From assembly GCA_002432945.1 (NCBI GenBank), contig DJHE01000008.1:51378-68281 (forward strand): a DNA stretch of 16,904 nucleotides, read 5' to 3'. Both the position numbers and the translations under genes were made by a program. This stretch comes from Synergistaceae bacterium UBA5827. GTDB taxonomy: Bacteria; Synergistota; Synergistia; Synergistales; 79-D21. The stretch's first letter is position 1, and each line of letters begins with the position of its first letter. Shown one piece after another: positions 1 to 6,553 of the stretch. The notes under the pieces are model-generated. The model saw only the letters and a list, made by a program, of their open reading frames with translations. It searched no databases and was not told the origin of the DNA.

Positions 1-473
1 AAAACGCTGACGATGCTCTTCGTGAAGTTCTCGAACGGTACCTACCGTTTAGGAAGGCATCAAAGCTCCTCGCCGAACGACATGCCAAACGCCTGCAATT
101 CGTTCTCAGGCAAATGGATGAAGAACCGCCGGTTTACGATTTCGGGGACCTTTACAGTTTGGCGAGACTCTGGTGGGAACTTATCGCGACCAGCAGAAAA
201 CCTGGGTACGGAAACAGGGCAAATCCTTCCAGCGAAATGCTGGGTTTTGAATCTCCAGAACCCGACTTTCTTCAGGTGGAAAGAAGGATGGCCGAGTTGG
301 AAGCTTTTCTCGTGATCGGGATCCCATTTAGCTTTAAAACCATTATTCAAGCGGGGGCTAACCGGTCTACGGTCGTCGTCACCCTGCTAGCCCTCCTTGA
401 GATGGCGAGGCTGGGACAATTGAGAATCATTCAGGAGGAACGTTTCGGTGAGCTTAGATTCCAGAGTTCCTGA
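1..473 (+). CDS. scpA: Segregation and condensation protein ScpA (5' partial)
   Basis: ScpA is the kleisin that bridges the SMC heads and, with ScpB, forms the bacterial condensin that compacts and segregates chromosomes. The gene enters from the left edge; complete codons start at base 3, leaving 156 C-terminal residues before TGA 471-473. The visible part begins in the helical linker (ERYLPFRKASKLLAERHAKR, an amphipathic stretch usual for ScpA). It ends in the winged helix that contacts the SMC head, with the typical VTLLALLEMARLGQLRI core and a terminal FGEL strand. The N-terminal SMC-neck-binding half lies outside the window. The gene overlaps scpB by 26 bases, and the scpB ribosome-binding site is inside it. 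Identity rests on the C-terminal fold signature plus the adjacent scpB. Confidence 0.9.
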   Translation, partial: NADDALREVLERYLPFRKASKLLAERHAKRLQFVLRQMDEEPPVYDFGDLYSLARLWWELIATSRKPGYGNRANPSSEMLGFESPEPDFLQVERRMAELEAFLVIGIPFSFKTIIQAGANRSTVVVTLLALLEMARLGQLRIIQEERFGELRFQSS

Positions 474-1035
474 TGAACAAGGCCAATTGCTTGCAGCCTT
501 GGAGTCGCTTTTAATTATTTCCTCCGAGCCGGTCCCGGTGGAAGCACTTTCACGGGTCCTGGGGGTTGGGGCAAAAGAAATTCTGGAGGCCCTTCGTATC
601 CTGCAGTTTCACTATGAAATGAATCACGGTTTTCGCCTTGTTCGCATTAGCGGGGGCTGGCAATTGTCTTCGGCTCCGGAACAGGCGGAAGCGATTTCCA
701 GGTTTCGGGACAGTTTCCAGAACCAACCGCTGCGATTAAGCCGGGCTGCTCTAGAAACTCTTGCGGTCGTCGCTTACAAGCAGCCCGTGACAAGGGGAGA
801 AATCGAGGAAATCAGGGGAGTGCGCTCGGACAAGGTCATCGAAACACTCCTTAGGTTAGGCCTAATCCGCATTGCCGGCAAGAGAAAAGGGACCGGGACA
901 CCCATGCTTTTCAGGACAACCGCCACTTTCCTCGATGCATTTTCCCTTGACTCTATCTCGGAACTTCCCGACCTTAAGGATCTCGAAGATTCCAGAGTGC
1001 CCGAGTTCTTGGTAGATCCCGAGGAAGACCGATGA
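448..1035 (+). CDS. scpB: Segregation and condensation protein ScpB
   Basis: ScpB is the dimeric winged-helix subunit that binds the ScpA linker in the SMC-ScpAB complex on the nucleoid. The protein has 195 residues, normal for the family. Two winged helices are visible, about residues 12-80 and 95-165. The second carries the family hallmark LSRAALETLAVVAYKQPVTR (98-116 region), followed by EIRGVRSDKVIETLLRLGLI and the wing with GTGTPMLFRTT. An acidic tail (DLKDLEDSRVPEF...DPEED) follows. The start is GTG at 448, chosen because AGGAGG lies just upstream (433-438 region) and the next codons match the usual N terminus. The stop overlaps the next start as ATGA, which suggests translational coupling to rluB-cmk. 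Confidence 0.95.
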   Translation: MSLDSRVPDEQGQLLAALESLLIISSEPVPVEALSRVLGVGAKEILEALRILQFHYEMNHGFRLVRISGGWQLSSAPEQAEAISRFRDSFQNQPLRLSRAALETLAVVAYKQPVTRGEIEEIRGVRSDKVIETLLRLGLIRIAGKRKGTGTPMLFRTTATFLDAFSLDSISELPDLKDLEDSRVPEFLVDPEEDR

Positions 1036-2489
1036 CAAATTCCCCGGAAAAGAGCCAGGCCTGGACCCGTTTAAACCGCTTTCTTGCAGAATGCGGTCTT
1101 GGGGCAAGGCGAAAGGTTGAAGACCTTATCCGCTCCGGCAGGATTACCGTTGATGGAATGCCCGCAACGGAACCTGGTGAAAGGGTGTACCCCTGGCAGG
1201 ATGTTGCACTGGACGGAATATTCGTTTCACGCATTGAAAAGCGTTATTTCATTTTTAACAAGCCGCGCGGAGTCGTTTGTGCCGTGGCGGACAAGTACGA
1301 TAAGACTGTTTTTGACTTACTGGACGCGCGAATGAAGCGCTTGGGTCTTTTCCCTGTGGGCAGGCTCGACAAGGAAAGCGAAGGACTCCTCCTGCTAACG
1401 AACGACGGGGATTTTGCGCAGAAGCTTGCCCATCCTTCCGGTGGCGTTGTAAAGAGGTATGACATCCGTCTCGATCGTTCACTCGCGGCATCGGATATCG
1501 AAACGTGGGCGAAGGGGGCCGTCGTGGACGGAAAATGGGTAAAGCCCATTTCTGTCAACCCTTTAAACGGGCAAGGAGGGAAGGAGTGGATTAGGGTTTG
1601 TCTTCGAGAGGGACGAAAAAGGGAATTGCGCGTTATGGCGGAGGCCCATGGCTTCAAAGTTCTCAAATTGGTCCGGACGGCCATAGGAAAATTGGAAATC
1701 AATGACCTTATTCCTGGAGAAATACGCGAGATGAATCGCGAAGAAATAATGGAAATGACAGGGATAGGAGGCAGCCGCATGGAACTGGATAGGCAATGCC
1801 AACCGCTTGTCGTCACGATCGACGGGCCTGCGGGGTCCGGGAAAAGCACCGTTGCGAAAGGTGCAGCCGCCCAAACCGGTTTTCGATATCTTGACACCGG
1901 GAAGCTGTACCGTGCTATAACGTTATACCTTTCTGAAATGGGAATTCCTCCCGTGGAAAATGAGAGCCTCATTGCGGCACTTGGGAACCTGGAGTTAAAA
2001 CTCGAGGGTGGCAGGGTCTTGATCACCGGTGAAGATGTTACGGAAAAGCTACACACGCCAAAAGTCGATGGAATCGTATCTCTTTATTCCGCGCTTCCCA
2101 AGGTGAGGGAAAGGCTTCTTTTCCTGCAGCGAGCGCAGGCAGGACCGCCGGGCTTGATTGCAGACGGAAGAGACATGGGAAGCGTTGTCTTCCCCGAAGC
2201 CGCTTTGAAGATTTTTCTTACTGCCGATGCCCGGGAACGAGCTAAAAGAAGGTTCCTTGAGCAGTCCGAGAGAGGAGAAGGAGTGGAGCTCGAACAGGTG
2301 TTGTCCGTTGTTATGGCAAGGGACAGGACAGATTCGACCCGAACACTCGCTCCCTTGGTGATTCCGCCAAACGCCGTGATTATCGACACAACGGATAAGC
2401 CTGCAAAAGAAGTTATCGAAGAGATCGTCCTGTTGATCAAAAACACTATGGAACGAGTTGAAAATGCGGAGGAGAAGCATGTTTTCTAA
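1032..2489 (+). CDS. Fusion protein: RluB-type 23S rRNA pseudouridine synthase + cytidylate kinase
   Basis: One uninterrupted 485-residue frame holds two enzymes. Residues 13-60 form an S4 RNA-binding domain (LNRFLAECGLGARRKVEDLI). Residues 70-240 form an RsuA/RluB pseudouridine synthase with FNKPRG and the catalytic motif GRLDKESEGLLLLTNDG; the nucleophile is D113. Residues about 258-480 are cytidylate kinase (CMP/dCMP + ATP to CDP/dCDP): P-loop GPAGSGKST (265-273), YLDTGKLYRA, the CMP-binding DGRDMGSVVFPEA (378-390) and DRTDSTR (431-437). All key residues of both enzymes are present, so neither half looks dead. The ATG at 1032 overlaps the scpB stop. A good internal Shine-Dalgarno and ATG at 1779 could yield free Cmk. 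The family member could be RluB, RluE/F or RsuA; the scpAB neighbourhood favours RluB. Confidence 0.93.
   Translation: MTNSPEKSQAWTRLNRFLAECGLGARRKVEDLIRSGRITVDGMPATEPGERVYPWQDVALDGIFVSRIEKRYFIFNKPRGVVCAVADKYDKTVFDLLDARMKRLGLFPVGRLDKESEGLLLLTNDGDFAQKLAHPSGGVVKRYDIRLDRSLAASDIETWAKGAVVDGKWVKPISVNPLNGQGGKEWIRVCLREGRKRELRVMAEAHGFKVLKLVRTAIGKLEINDLIPGEIREMNREEIMEMTGIGGSRMELDRQCQPLVVTIDGPAGSGKSTVAKGAAAQTGFRYLDTGKLYRAITLYLSEMGIPPVENESLIAALGNLELKLEGGRVLITGEDVTEKLHTPKVDGIVSLYSALPKVRERLLFLQRAQAGPPGLIADGRDMGSVVFPEAALKIFLTADARERAKRRFLEQSERGEGVELEQVLSVVMARDRTDSTRTLAPLVIPPNAVIIDTTDKPAKEVIEEIVLLIKNTMERVENAEEKHVF
1766..1781 (+). promoter_or_regulatory. Internal Shine-Dalgarno and ATG for stand-alone Cmk
   Basis: AGGAGG at 1766-1771 stands seven bases before an in-frame ATG at 1779, which is codon 250 of the rluB-cmk frame. 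Cmk made from here would be 236 residues (1779-2489), starting MELDRQCQPLVVTIDGPAGS. That is a typical length and N terminus for a separate cytidylate kinase. The signal is as good as those of the independent genes around it, so the locus may produce both a fusion and free Cmk. This is a sequence-based inference. Confidence 0.6.
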
Positions 2490-3123
2490 TCTTTTCTACT
2501 GGTTGGTAAAAACTGCCTATTACGTTTTCTTCAGGATTTTCAACCGGTTGAAGGTTCTTAACGAAGACAGGATCCCGAGAGCACGGCCTTTGATACTGGC
2601 CTCGAATCACTGCAGCAACCTTGATCCTCCAGTCGTGGGAAGCGTCTTTCGCGATCGGATGAGGTATATCGCGAAAGCTTCGCTTTTCAGTCCTGCGATT
2701 TTCGGTTACGCGCTCAGGGTTCTTGGTGCCGTACCCGTTTCGAGGGAGGACGAAGCCAAGGCGGCAATGGTCCTGAAAATGTTTCTTCGCTTCCTGGAAG
2801 GGGGAGAAAATATACTGATTTTCCCGGAGGGAAAACGGTCTTCCGACGGAACAATCCAGCCACTTGAAGGTGGAGTAGCTCTCCTGTGCCTGAAATCGAA
2901 GTGCCCGATCCTGCCGGTCCATGTCTCGGGGACCTATTCTGCCTTGCCAAGTGGGCAGGCATTCCCCCGTCCTGTTAAAATAATAATGAATTACGGTTTC
3001 CCAATCGATCCGGCAACACTTCCGGAAAGATTGCCGGACAGGGAGGCCCGGTCTGAAATTCTTGAAAGGCTAGCCAGTGAATACCGAAGACTTGAAGCCG
3101 AGACGAACGAGCAAGCCGGTTAA
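2479..3123 (+). CDS. plsC: 1-acyl-sn-glycerol-3-phosphate acyltransferase (PlsC)
   Basis: This enzyme acylates lysophosphatidic acid at position 2 to give phosphatidic acid at the inner face of the cytoplasmic membrane. The 214 residues start with a hydrophobic, aromatic helix (FYWLVKTAYYVFFRIF, 7-22), suited to membrane association. The catalytic block I follows as NHCSNLD (H44, D49, the H-x4-D pair). FPEGKRS (115-121) is block III and GGVALLCLKSKCPILPV is block IV. I chose ATG 2479 because GGAGGAG ends five bases before it; TTG 2458 and ATG 2464 in the same frame have no such site. The start lies 11 bases inside the end of rluB-cmk, and the 3' end overlaps hflX by 47 bases. The cmk-plsC pairing is common in bacteria. 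Confidence 0.93.
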   Translation: MFSNLFYWLVKTAYYVFFRIFNRLKVLNEDRIPRARPLILASNHCSNLDPPVVGSVFRDRMRYIAKASLFSPAIFGYALRVLGAVPVSREDEAKAAMVLKMFLRFLEGGENILIFPEGKRSSDGTIQPLEGGVALLCLKSKCPILPVHVSGTYSALPSGQAFPRPVKIIMNYGFPIDPATLPERLPDREARSEILERLASEYRRLEAETNEQAG

Positions 3124-4243
3124 GGGGCCTTCCCCGAAAGTCATCCTCGTTTCCGTTGACAAGGATGATCCAGGAGTGCCAGTCATCGAGTTGATGGACG
3201 AGCTGGCATTGCTTCTCGATAACCTTGGTCTGCCAGTGGTCAGGAAAGTCATACAAAACAGGGAAAGTGAAGACCCGGCAACTTTCATCGGGAAGGGGAA
3301 AGCCGAAGAACTAGGAATTGCCGCGAAAGAACTGGATGCGCAATTGATTGTTTTCGACGCGGTGCTCACTCCGATACAAGTGAAAAACCTAAAGGGAAAA
3401 ACCGGTTGCAGCATATGGGACCGACCTTGGGTGATCATGGAAGTATTCAGGAGGCGCGCTCGATCGAGCGAGGCGAAACTCCAGGTCGAATTGGCGAGAT
3501 GCCGCTATGAAATCCCGCATCTTAAGGGACTTGGGTTGCAGATGTCCAGGCTGGGTGCAGGCATTGCCACTAGAGGTCCCGGTGAAACCGAATTCGAGCG
3601 TCACAGGCGCAAGGTTGAAAGGCGAATCCGCGACATTGAGCTTAAACTGGCCGGCATACGAGAAAGAAGGGCAAACCAGAGGAAGAGGAGAGGCCGTTCG
3701 GGTATCCCGCTTTTTTCGCTGGTCGGTTACACGAATGCCGGGAAATCAACTCTTTTCCGGGTCTTGTCTGGAGATTCGATGGTTTGTCCAAAAGATCAGC
3801 TTTTCACGACGCTTGACACGACAGTTCGCTCTTTCAGGTTGCCGGGGTATGGTCCAGCCCTCCTGACGGACACCGTCGGTTTCCTCAGGAACCTGCCCCC
3901 CGGTCTGATAGCCGCTTTTCGCGCCACACTGGAGGAAGTCCTCGAAGCGGATGCCCTGATTTGGGTTGTCGACGCAACAACTTCGGAAAGTGAAACGATG
4001 CTCTCTTCCGTCGAAACCGCGCTGAAGGAACTCGGGGCCTGGGAGATGCCGAGGATTATCGCGCTAAACAAGGTTGACCGTCTTCAACCTTTGGAAATAG
4101 AGGCTTTTAGCCAGAAGTTCAGGCGCCTCGGAGAGAATGTCGTGCCTATAAGCGCCAAAACTGCCCTGGGAATCCCTGAGTTGATGCGGGAACTGGAACA
4201 GCTCATCCGCGAAAAGGAAATTACAAAAGAAGGAGAGAGGTGA
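3077..4243 (+). CDS. hflX: GTPase HflX, ribosome-associated
   Basis: HflX is a GTPase that binds the 50S subunit and splits stalled or hibernating ribosomes. The 388-residue protein has the HflX N-terminal domain (about 20-130), with FIGKGKAEELG and a slightly divergent form of the usual DRT-x-ILDIFARRA stretch (DRPWVIMEVFRRRARSSEAK). A helical linker follows with RGPGETEFERHRR (166-178), then the G domain from about 210: GYTNAGKST (G1, 217-225), FTTLDTT (G2), DTVGF (G3, 265-269), NKVD (G4, 331-334) and SAKTALG (G5). All nucleotide-binding motifs are intact. The GTG start at 3077 has GAAAGG seven bases upstream and lies 47 bases inside plsC, so expression probably depends on coupling to plsC. 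The stop is just before the remA-like gene. Confidence 0.95.
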   Translation: MNTEDLKPRRTSKPVKGPSPKVILVSVDKDDPGVPVIELMDELALLLDNLGLPVVRKVIQNRESEDPATFIGKGKAEELGIAAKELDAQLIVFDAVLTPIQVKNLKGKTGCSIWDRPWVIMEVFRRRARSSEAKLQVELARCRYEIPHLKGLGLQMSRLGAGIATRGPGETEFERHRRKVERRIRDIELKLAGIRERRANQRKRRGRSGIPLFSLVGYTNAGKSTLFRVLSGDSMVCPKDQLFTTLDTTVRSFRLPGYGPALLTDTVGFLRNLPPGLIAAFRATLEEVLEADALIWVVDATTSESETMLSSVETALKELGAWEMPRIIALNKVDRLQPLEIEAFSQKFRRLGENVVPISAKTALGIPELMRELEQLIREKEITKEGER

Positions 4244-4248
4244 TCCCC

Positions 4249-4545
4249 GTGGCTTACCATCTCGTCCATATTGGATTCGGAAACATGGTTGTTGCAGAAC
4301 GTATCGTGGCCATCATCAACCCTTCATCGGCCCCGATTAAGAGGCTGAAGGAAGAATCACGCGAAGGCGGACTCCTTATCGATGCGACCCAGGGAAGAAA
4401 GACCCGGGCAATCCTCGTTATGGACAGCCGGCACGTTATCCTTTCGGCGATCCAGCCGGAAACCATTTCATCAAGGTTTGAACCGCAGGAATGCCTGGAG
4501 GAGAGGGATGAAAAGGGGCCGACTCTTTATCCTGTCAGGTCCTAG
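4249..4545 (+). CDS. remA: RemA-like DNA-binding regulator (DUF370)
   Basis: This is a 98-residue DUF370 protein. In Bacillus subtilis RemA is a ring-forming DNA-binding activator of biofilm-matrix and osmoprotection genes; its role in other phyla is unknown. The signature is nearly complete: HIGFGNMVVAERIVAIINP, SAPIKRLKEESRE, LLIDATQGRKTRAILVMDS, HVILSAIQPETI. I chose GTG 4249 because the product then begins as family members do (short lead, then LVHIGFGN) and GAGAGG lies eight bases upstream. GTG 4240, which overlaps the hflX stop as GTGA, is the alternative and adds three residues. The tail after residue 78 is longer than usual because the frame runs 38 bases into gmk. Position directly before gmk-rpoZ-coaBC matches the conserved Firmicutes order. 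Confidence 0.88.
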   Translation: MAYHLVHIGFGNMVVAERIVAIINPSSAPIKRLKEESREGGLLIDATQGRKTRAILVMDSRHVILSAIQPETISSRFEPQECLEERDEKGPTLYPVRS

Positions 4546-5092
4546 TGGCGTAGGTAAAGGAACGGTTCGTGCCCGCCTTTTCGAAAGGGTCTCCGGCCTC
4601 GTTTACTCTATTTCCTGTACGACGAGGAAACCGCGCAAGGGAGAAGTCGACGGGGTCCAATACCGCTTCCTGGACGAGGGGACCTTTGAAAGCTACGTAA
4701 AAGAAAACCTGTTCCTCGAATGGGCACGCGTTCACGGCCATTTCTACGGCACCTTGCTCGCGGATGTTGAATCCGAACTTTGCCGAGGAAATAACATCGT
4801 CCTGGAAATTGACGTCCAGGGGGCCCTTCAGGTCAAGGAAAAGATGCCGGATTCGGTCATGGTTTTCCTGATGCCTCCAAGTCTCGAAGAGTTGGAGAAA
4901 CGGCTGGTTTCCAGGGGAACCGAGGAAAACGAAACGATGAAAACTCGCCTTCAAAATGCCTCGGCAGAGGTCGCTTTATCAGGCTGTTATGATTATGCTG
5001 TTGTCAATGATGAGGTGGACAGAGCCGCAGACGAATTGGCCGGCATCTTTCAAAAGGAAATCAGTAAATCGAAAGGGAGTGCAGATGAATGA
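4508..5092 (+). CDS. gmk: Guanylate kinase
   Basis: Guanylate kinase phosphorylates GMP or dGMP to the diphosphate in the cytoplasm; it is essential for GTP supply. The 194-residue protein has the P-loop GPSGVGKG (11-18) and the GMP-binding segment SCTTRKPRKGEVDGVQYRF (36-54 region). Next come EWARVHGHFYGT (71-82) with its conserved Tyr, IDVQGALQVK (101-110), and the lid region with LEKRLVSRGTE. The frame is open further upstream, but ATG 4508 gives the canonical N terminus MKRGRLFILSGPSG and has GGAGG six bases before it, so it is the start. It overlaps the remA-like gene by 38 bases, and its TGA overlaps the rpoZ ATG (ATGA). Confidence 0.96.
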   Translation: MKRGRLFILSGPSGVGKGTVRARLFERVSGLVYSISCTTRKPRKGEVDGVQYRFLDEGTFESYVKENLFLEWARVHGHFYGTLLADVESELCRGNNIVLEIDVQGALQVKEKMPDSVMVFLMPPSLEELEKRLVSRGTEENETMKTRLQNASAEVALSGCYDYAVVNDEVDRAADELAGIFQKEISKSKGSADE

Positions 5093-5325
5093 TCTTTTAC
5101 GACATCGAGAAAATCATCCGCGATCGCGGAATCGATAACAAGTACCGCCTGACCGGAGCCGTCGCAGACAGAGCCAGGCAGCTCAGCGAACAGAAAGGTC
5201 GCCGCCTCGTCGAGGATGCGACGAGGGAAAAATTTATCTCGCTTGCCCTTGAGGAAATATCTAGCGGAAAAGTCGTCTTCCTGAAAACCGGAGAAACCAG
5301 GGACGTCCCCACGGATAACGGTTGA
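5089..5325 (+). CDS. rpoZ: DNA-directed RNA polymerase omega subunit
   Basis: Omega is the small subunit that helps assemble and stabilise the beta' subunit of RNA polymerase, and is part of the ppGpp site in some bacteria. The 78-residue product has the conserved N-terminal region with IIRDRGIDNKYRLTGAVADR (about 9-28), then ARQLSEQKGRRLVED, and a helix ending in ALEEISSGKVVF. The start ATG 5089 overlaps the gmk stop; GGGAG lies nine bases upstream. coaBC starts one base after the TGA at 5323-5325. Short length, motif and gmk-rpoZ-coaBC context together make the call firm. Confidence 0.93.
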   Translation: MIFYDIEKIIRDRGIDNKYRLTGAVADRARQLSEQKGRRLVEDATREKFISLALEEISSGKVVFLKTGETRDVPTDNG

Positions 5326-5326
5326 C

Positions 5327-6553
5327 ATGGACTGGAAACGGAACCGGCGCATCCTTCTTGGAATTAGCGGTGGAATCGCTGCTTACAAGGCTCCCGATCT
5401 TGTAAGAGGCTTCGTGGGGCTTGGGAACGAAGTAGAGGTTGTCCTGACCGAATCCGCTGAAAAACTTGTCAGCCCCCTTGTCCTCTCGACTCTTTCAAAT
5501 AGGCGAACCTGGCTACAAAGCGATTTCCTGGACCGGGAAAAGGGCTGGATGATCCCGCATATTTCCCTGGGAGAATGGGCTGAGATCGCGGTCATTGCAC
5601 CCTGCACCGCAAATATGCTCCGAAGGGCTGCAAACGGCGAAGCCGAAACACTCCTGGGTGCGATCCTTGTCGCGACAAAGGCCCCGATCCTTTTATGCCC
5701 TGCAATGAACTCGAATATGTGGGAACACCCCTCTACGCTTTTGCACGCCGAAAGCTGTTCCCGGCTCGGGTATCACATCCTCGAACCTGATACCGGTTTT
5801 CTGGCGTGCGGAACGGAGGGGAAGGGGCGCCTTCCGTCAAACGAAAAAATATTGGAAGAATCCTGGCGAATTCTCTGCCCGAATCACGACCTTTCCGGCA
5901 AGAAGGTCCTTGTGACTGCGGGTCCCACTTGGGAGTTTATGGATCCTGTCCGTTTCATTTCCAATCCCAGTTCTGGAAAGATGGGATACGCCATGGCAAA
6001 AACGGCCTGGTACAGAGGGGCAGAAGTCACACTTGTTTCCGGCCCCGTGGCCATACAGCCTCCTCACGGTGTTCAAACTATCCAGGTTCAAAGCGCTGAA
6101 GAGATGAAGGAAGCTGTTATGGGGAGGCTGCAGGATTCCGATTACATCGTTAAAGCCGCTGCGGTCGGTGATTACCGCCCAAAAACGCGCCTGGAGGAAA
6201 AGATAAAGAGGAGCGGGCGCGGAACCATGGAGGTCCTTTTCGAACAAAACCCGGATATTGCTGCACTTGCGGGTTCGCAAAAACGCTCTGGGCAGATTCT
6301 GATCGGTTTTGCTGCGGAGTCCCATGACCTTGAGAAGAATGCGTTGGCTAAAATTACCGGGAAGAATCTTGACTTCATCGTTGCAAACAGGATATCAGGA
6401 CCCGCGTCTGCTTTCGGTTCCGAGACAAACACGATCCAGATTTTCGATCGCAGCGGTTTCAGGCGAACCTTCTCCGGCTCCAAGGAAGAAGCCGCCTGGG
6501 TCGTTTGGGATTTCGCTGCGGAAAAGGGTTCGGAACTTGCTCCAGGAAGTTGA
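5327..6553 (+). CDS. coaBC: Bifunctional phosphopantothenoylcysteine decarboxylase / phosphopantothenate-cysteine ligase
   Basis: CoaBC carries out two CoA-synthesis steps: it joins cysteine to 4'-phosphopantothenate (CoaB, nucleotide-dependent) and decarboxylates the product (CoaC, FMN-dependent). Of 408 residues, about 1-185 are CoaC: GISGGIAAYK (12-21), catalytic H78 in PHISLGEWA, PAMNSNMW (125-132) and the active-site cysteine C161 in ACGTEGKGR. Residues about 190-400 are CoaB: VLVTAGPTWEFMDPVRFISN with SSGKMGYAMA (194-224), KAAAVGDYRP (276-285), the EKIKR lysine region and IGFAAES (326-332). Small departures such as TAGPT for TAGGT and ANRIS for ANDxS do not touch catalytic residues. The start has no clear ribosome-binding site and sits one base after rpoZ, so initiation probably follows rpoZ termination. 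It overlaps priA by 17 bases. Confidence 0.95.
   Translation: MDWKRNRRILLGISGGIAAYKAPDLVRGFVGLGNEVEVVLTESAEKLVSPLVLSTLSNRRTWLQSDFLDREKGWMIPHISLGEWAEIAVIAPCTANMLRRAANGEAETLLGAILVATKAPILLCPAMNSNMWEHPSTLLHAESCSRLGYHILEPDTGFLACGTEGKGRLPSNEKILEESWRILCPNHDLSGKKVLVTAGPTWEFMDPVRFISNPSSGKMGYAMAKTAWYRGAEVTLVSGPVAIQPPHGVQTIQVQSAEEMKEAVMGRLQDSDYIVKAAAVGDYRPKTRLEEKIKRSGRGTMEVLFEQNPDIAALAGSQKRSGQILIGFAAESHDLEKNALAKITGKNLDFIVANRISGPASAFGSETNTIQIFDRSGFRRTFSGSKEEAAWVVWDFAAEKGSELAPGS

Noticed and set aside
13..315. Open frame on + over scpA
   Set aside because: The other frame reads a continuous ScpA C terminus; this one has no family features.
1244..2056. Long open frame on the minus strand under rluB-cmk
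   Set aside because: It is antisense to a gene with complete motifs, has serine- and arginine-rich shadow composition, no recognisable domain and no ribosome-binding site.
6229..6250. Shared string GAGGTCCTTTTCGAACA in coaBC and again near 8825 in der
   Set aside because: It encodes EVLFE in both proteins in the same frame; a short coincidence of codon choice, with no flanking similarity.
6309..6536. Upstream extension of the priA frame
   Set aside because: It lies wholly inside coaBC and its residues resemble neither PriA nor any domain; TTG 6537 has a better-placed ribosome-binding site.
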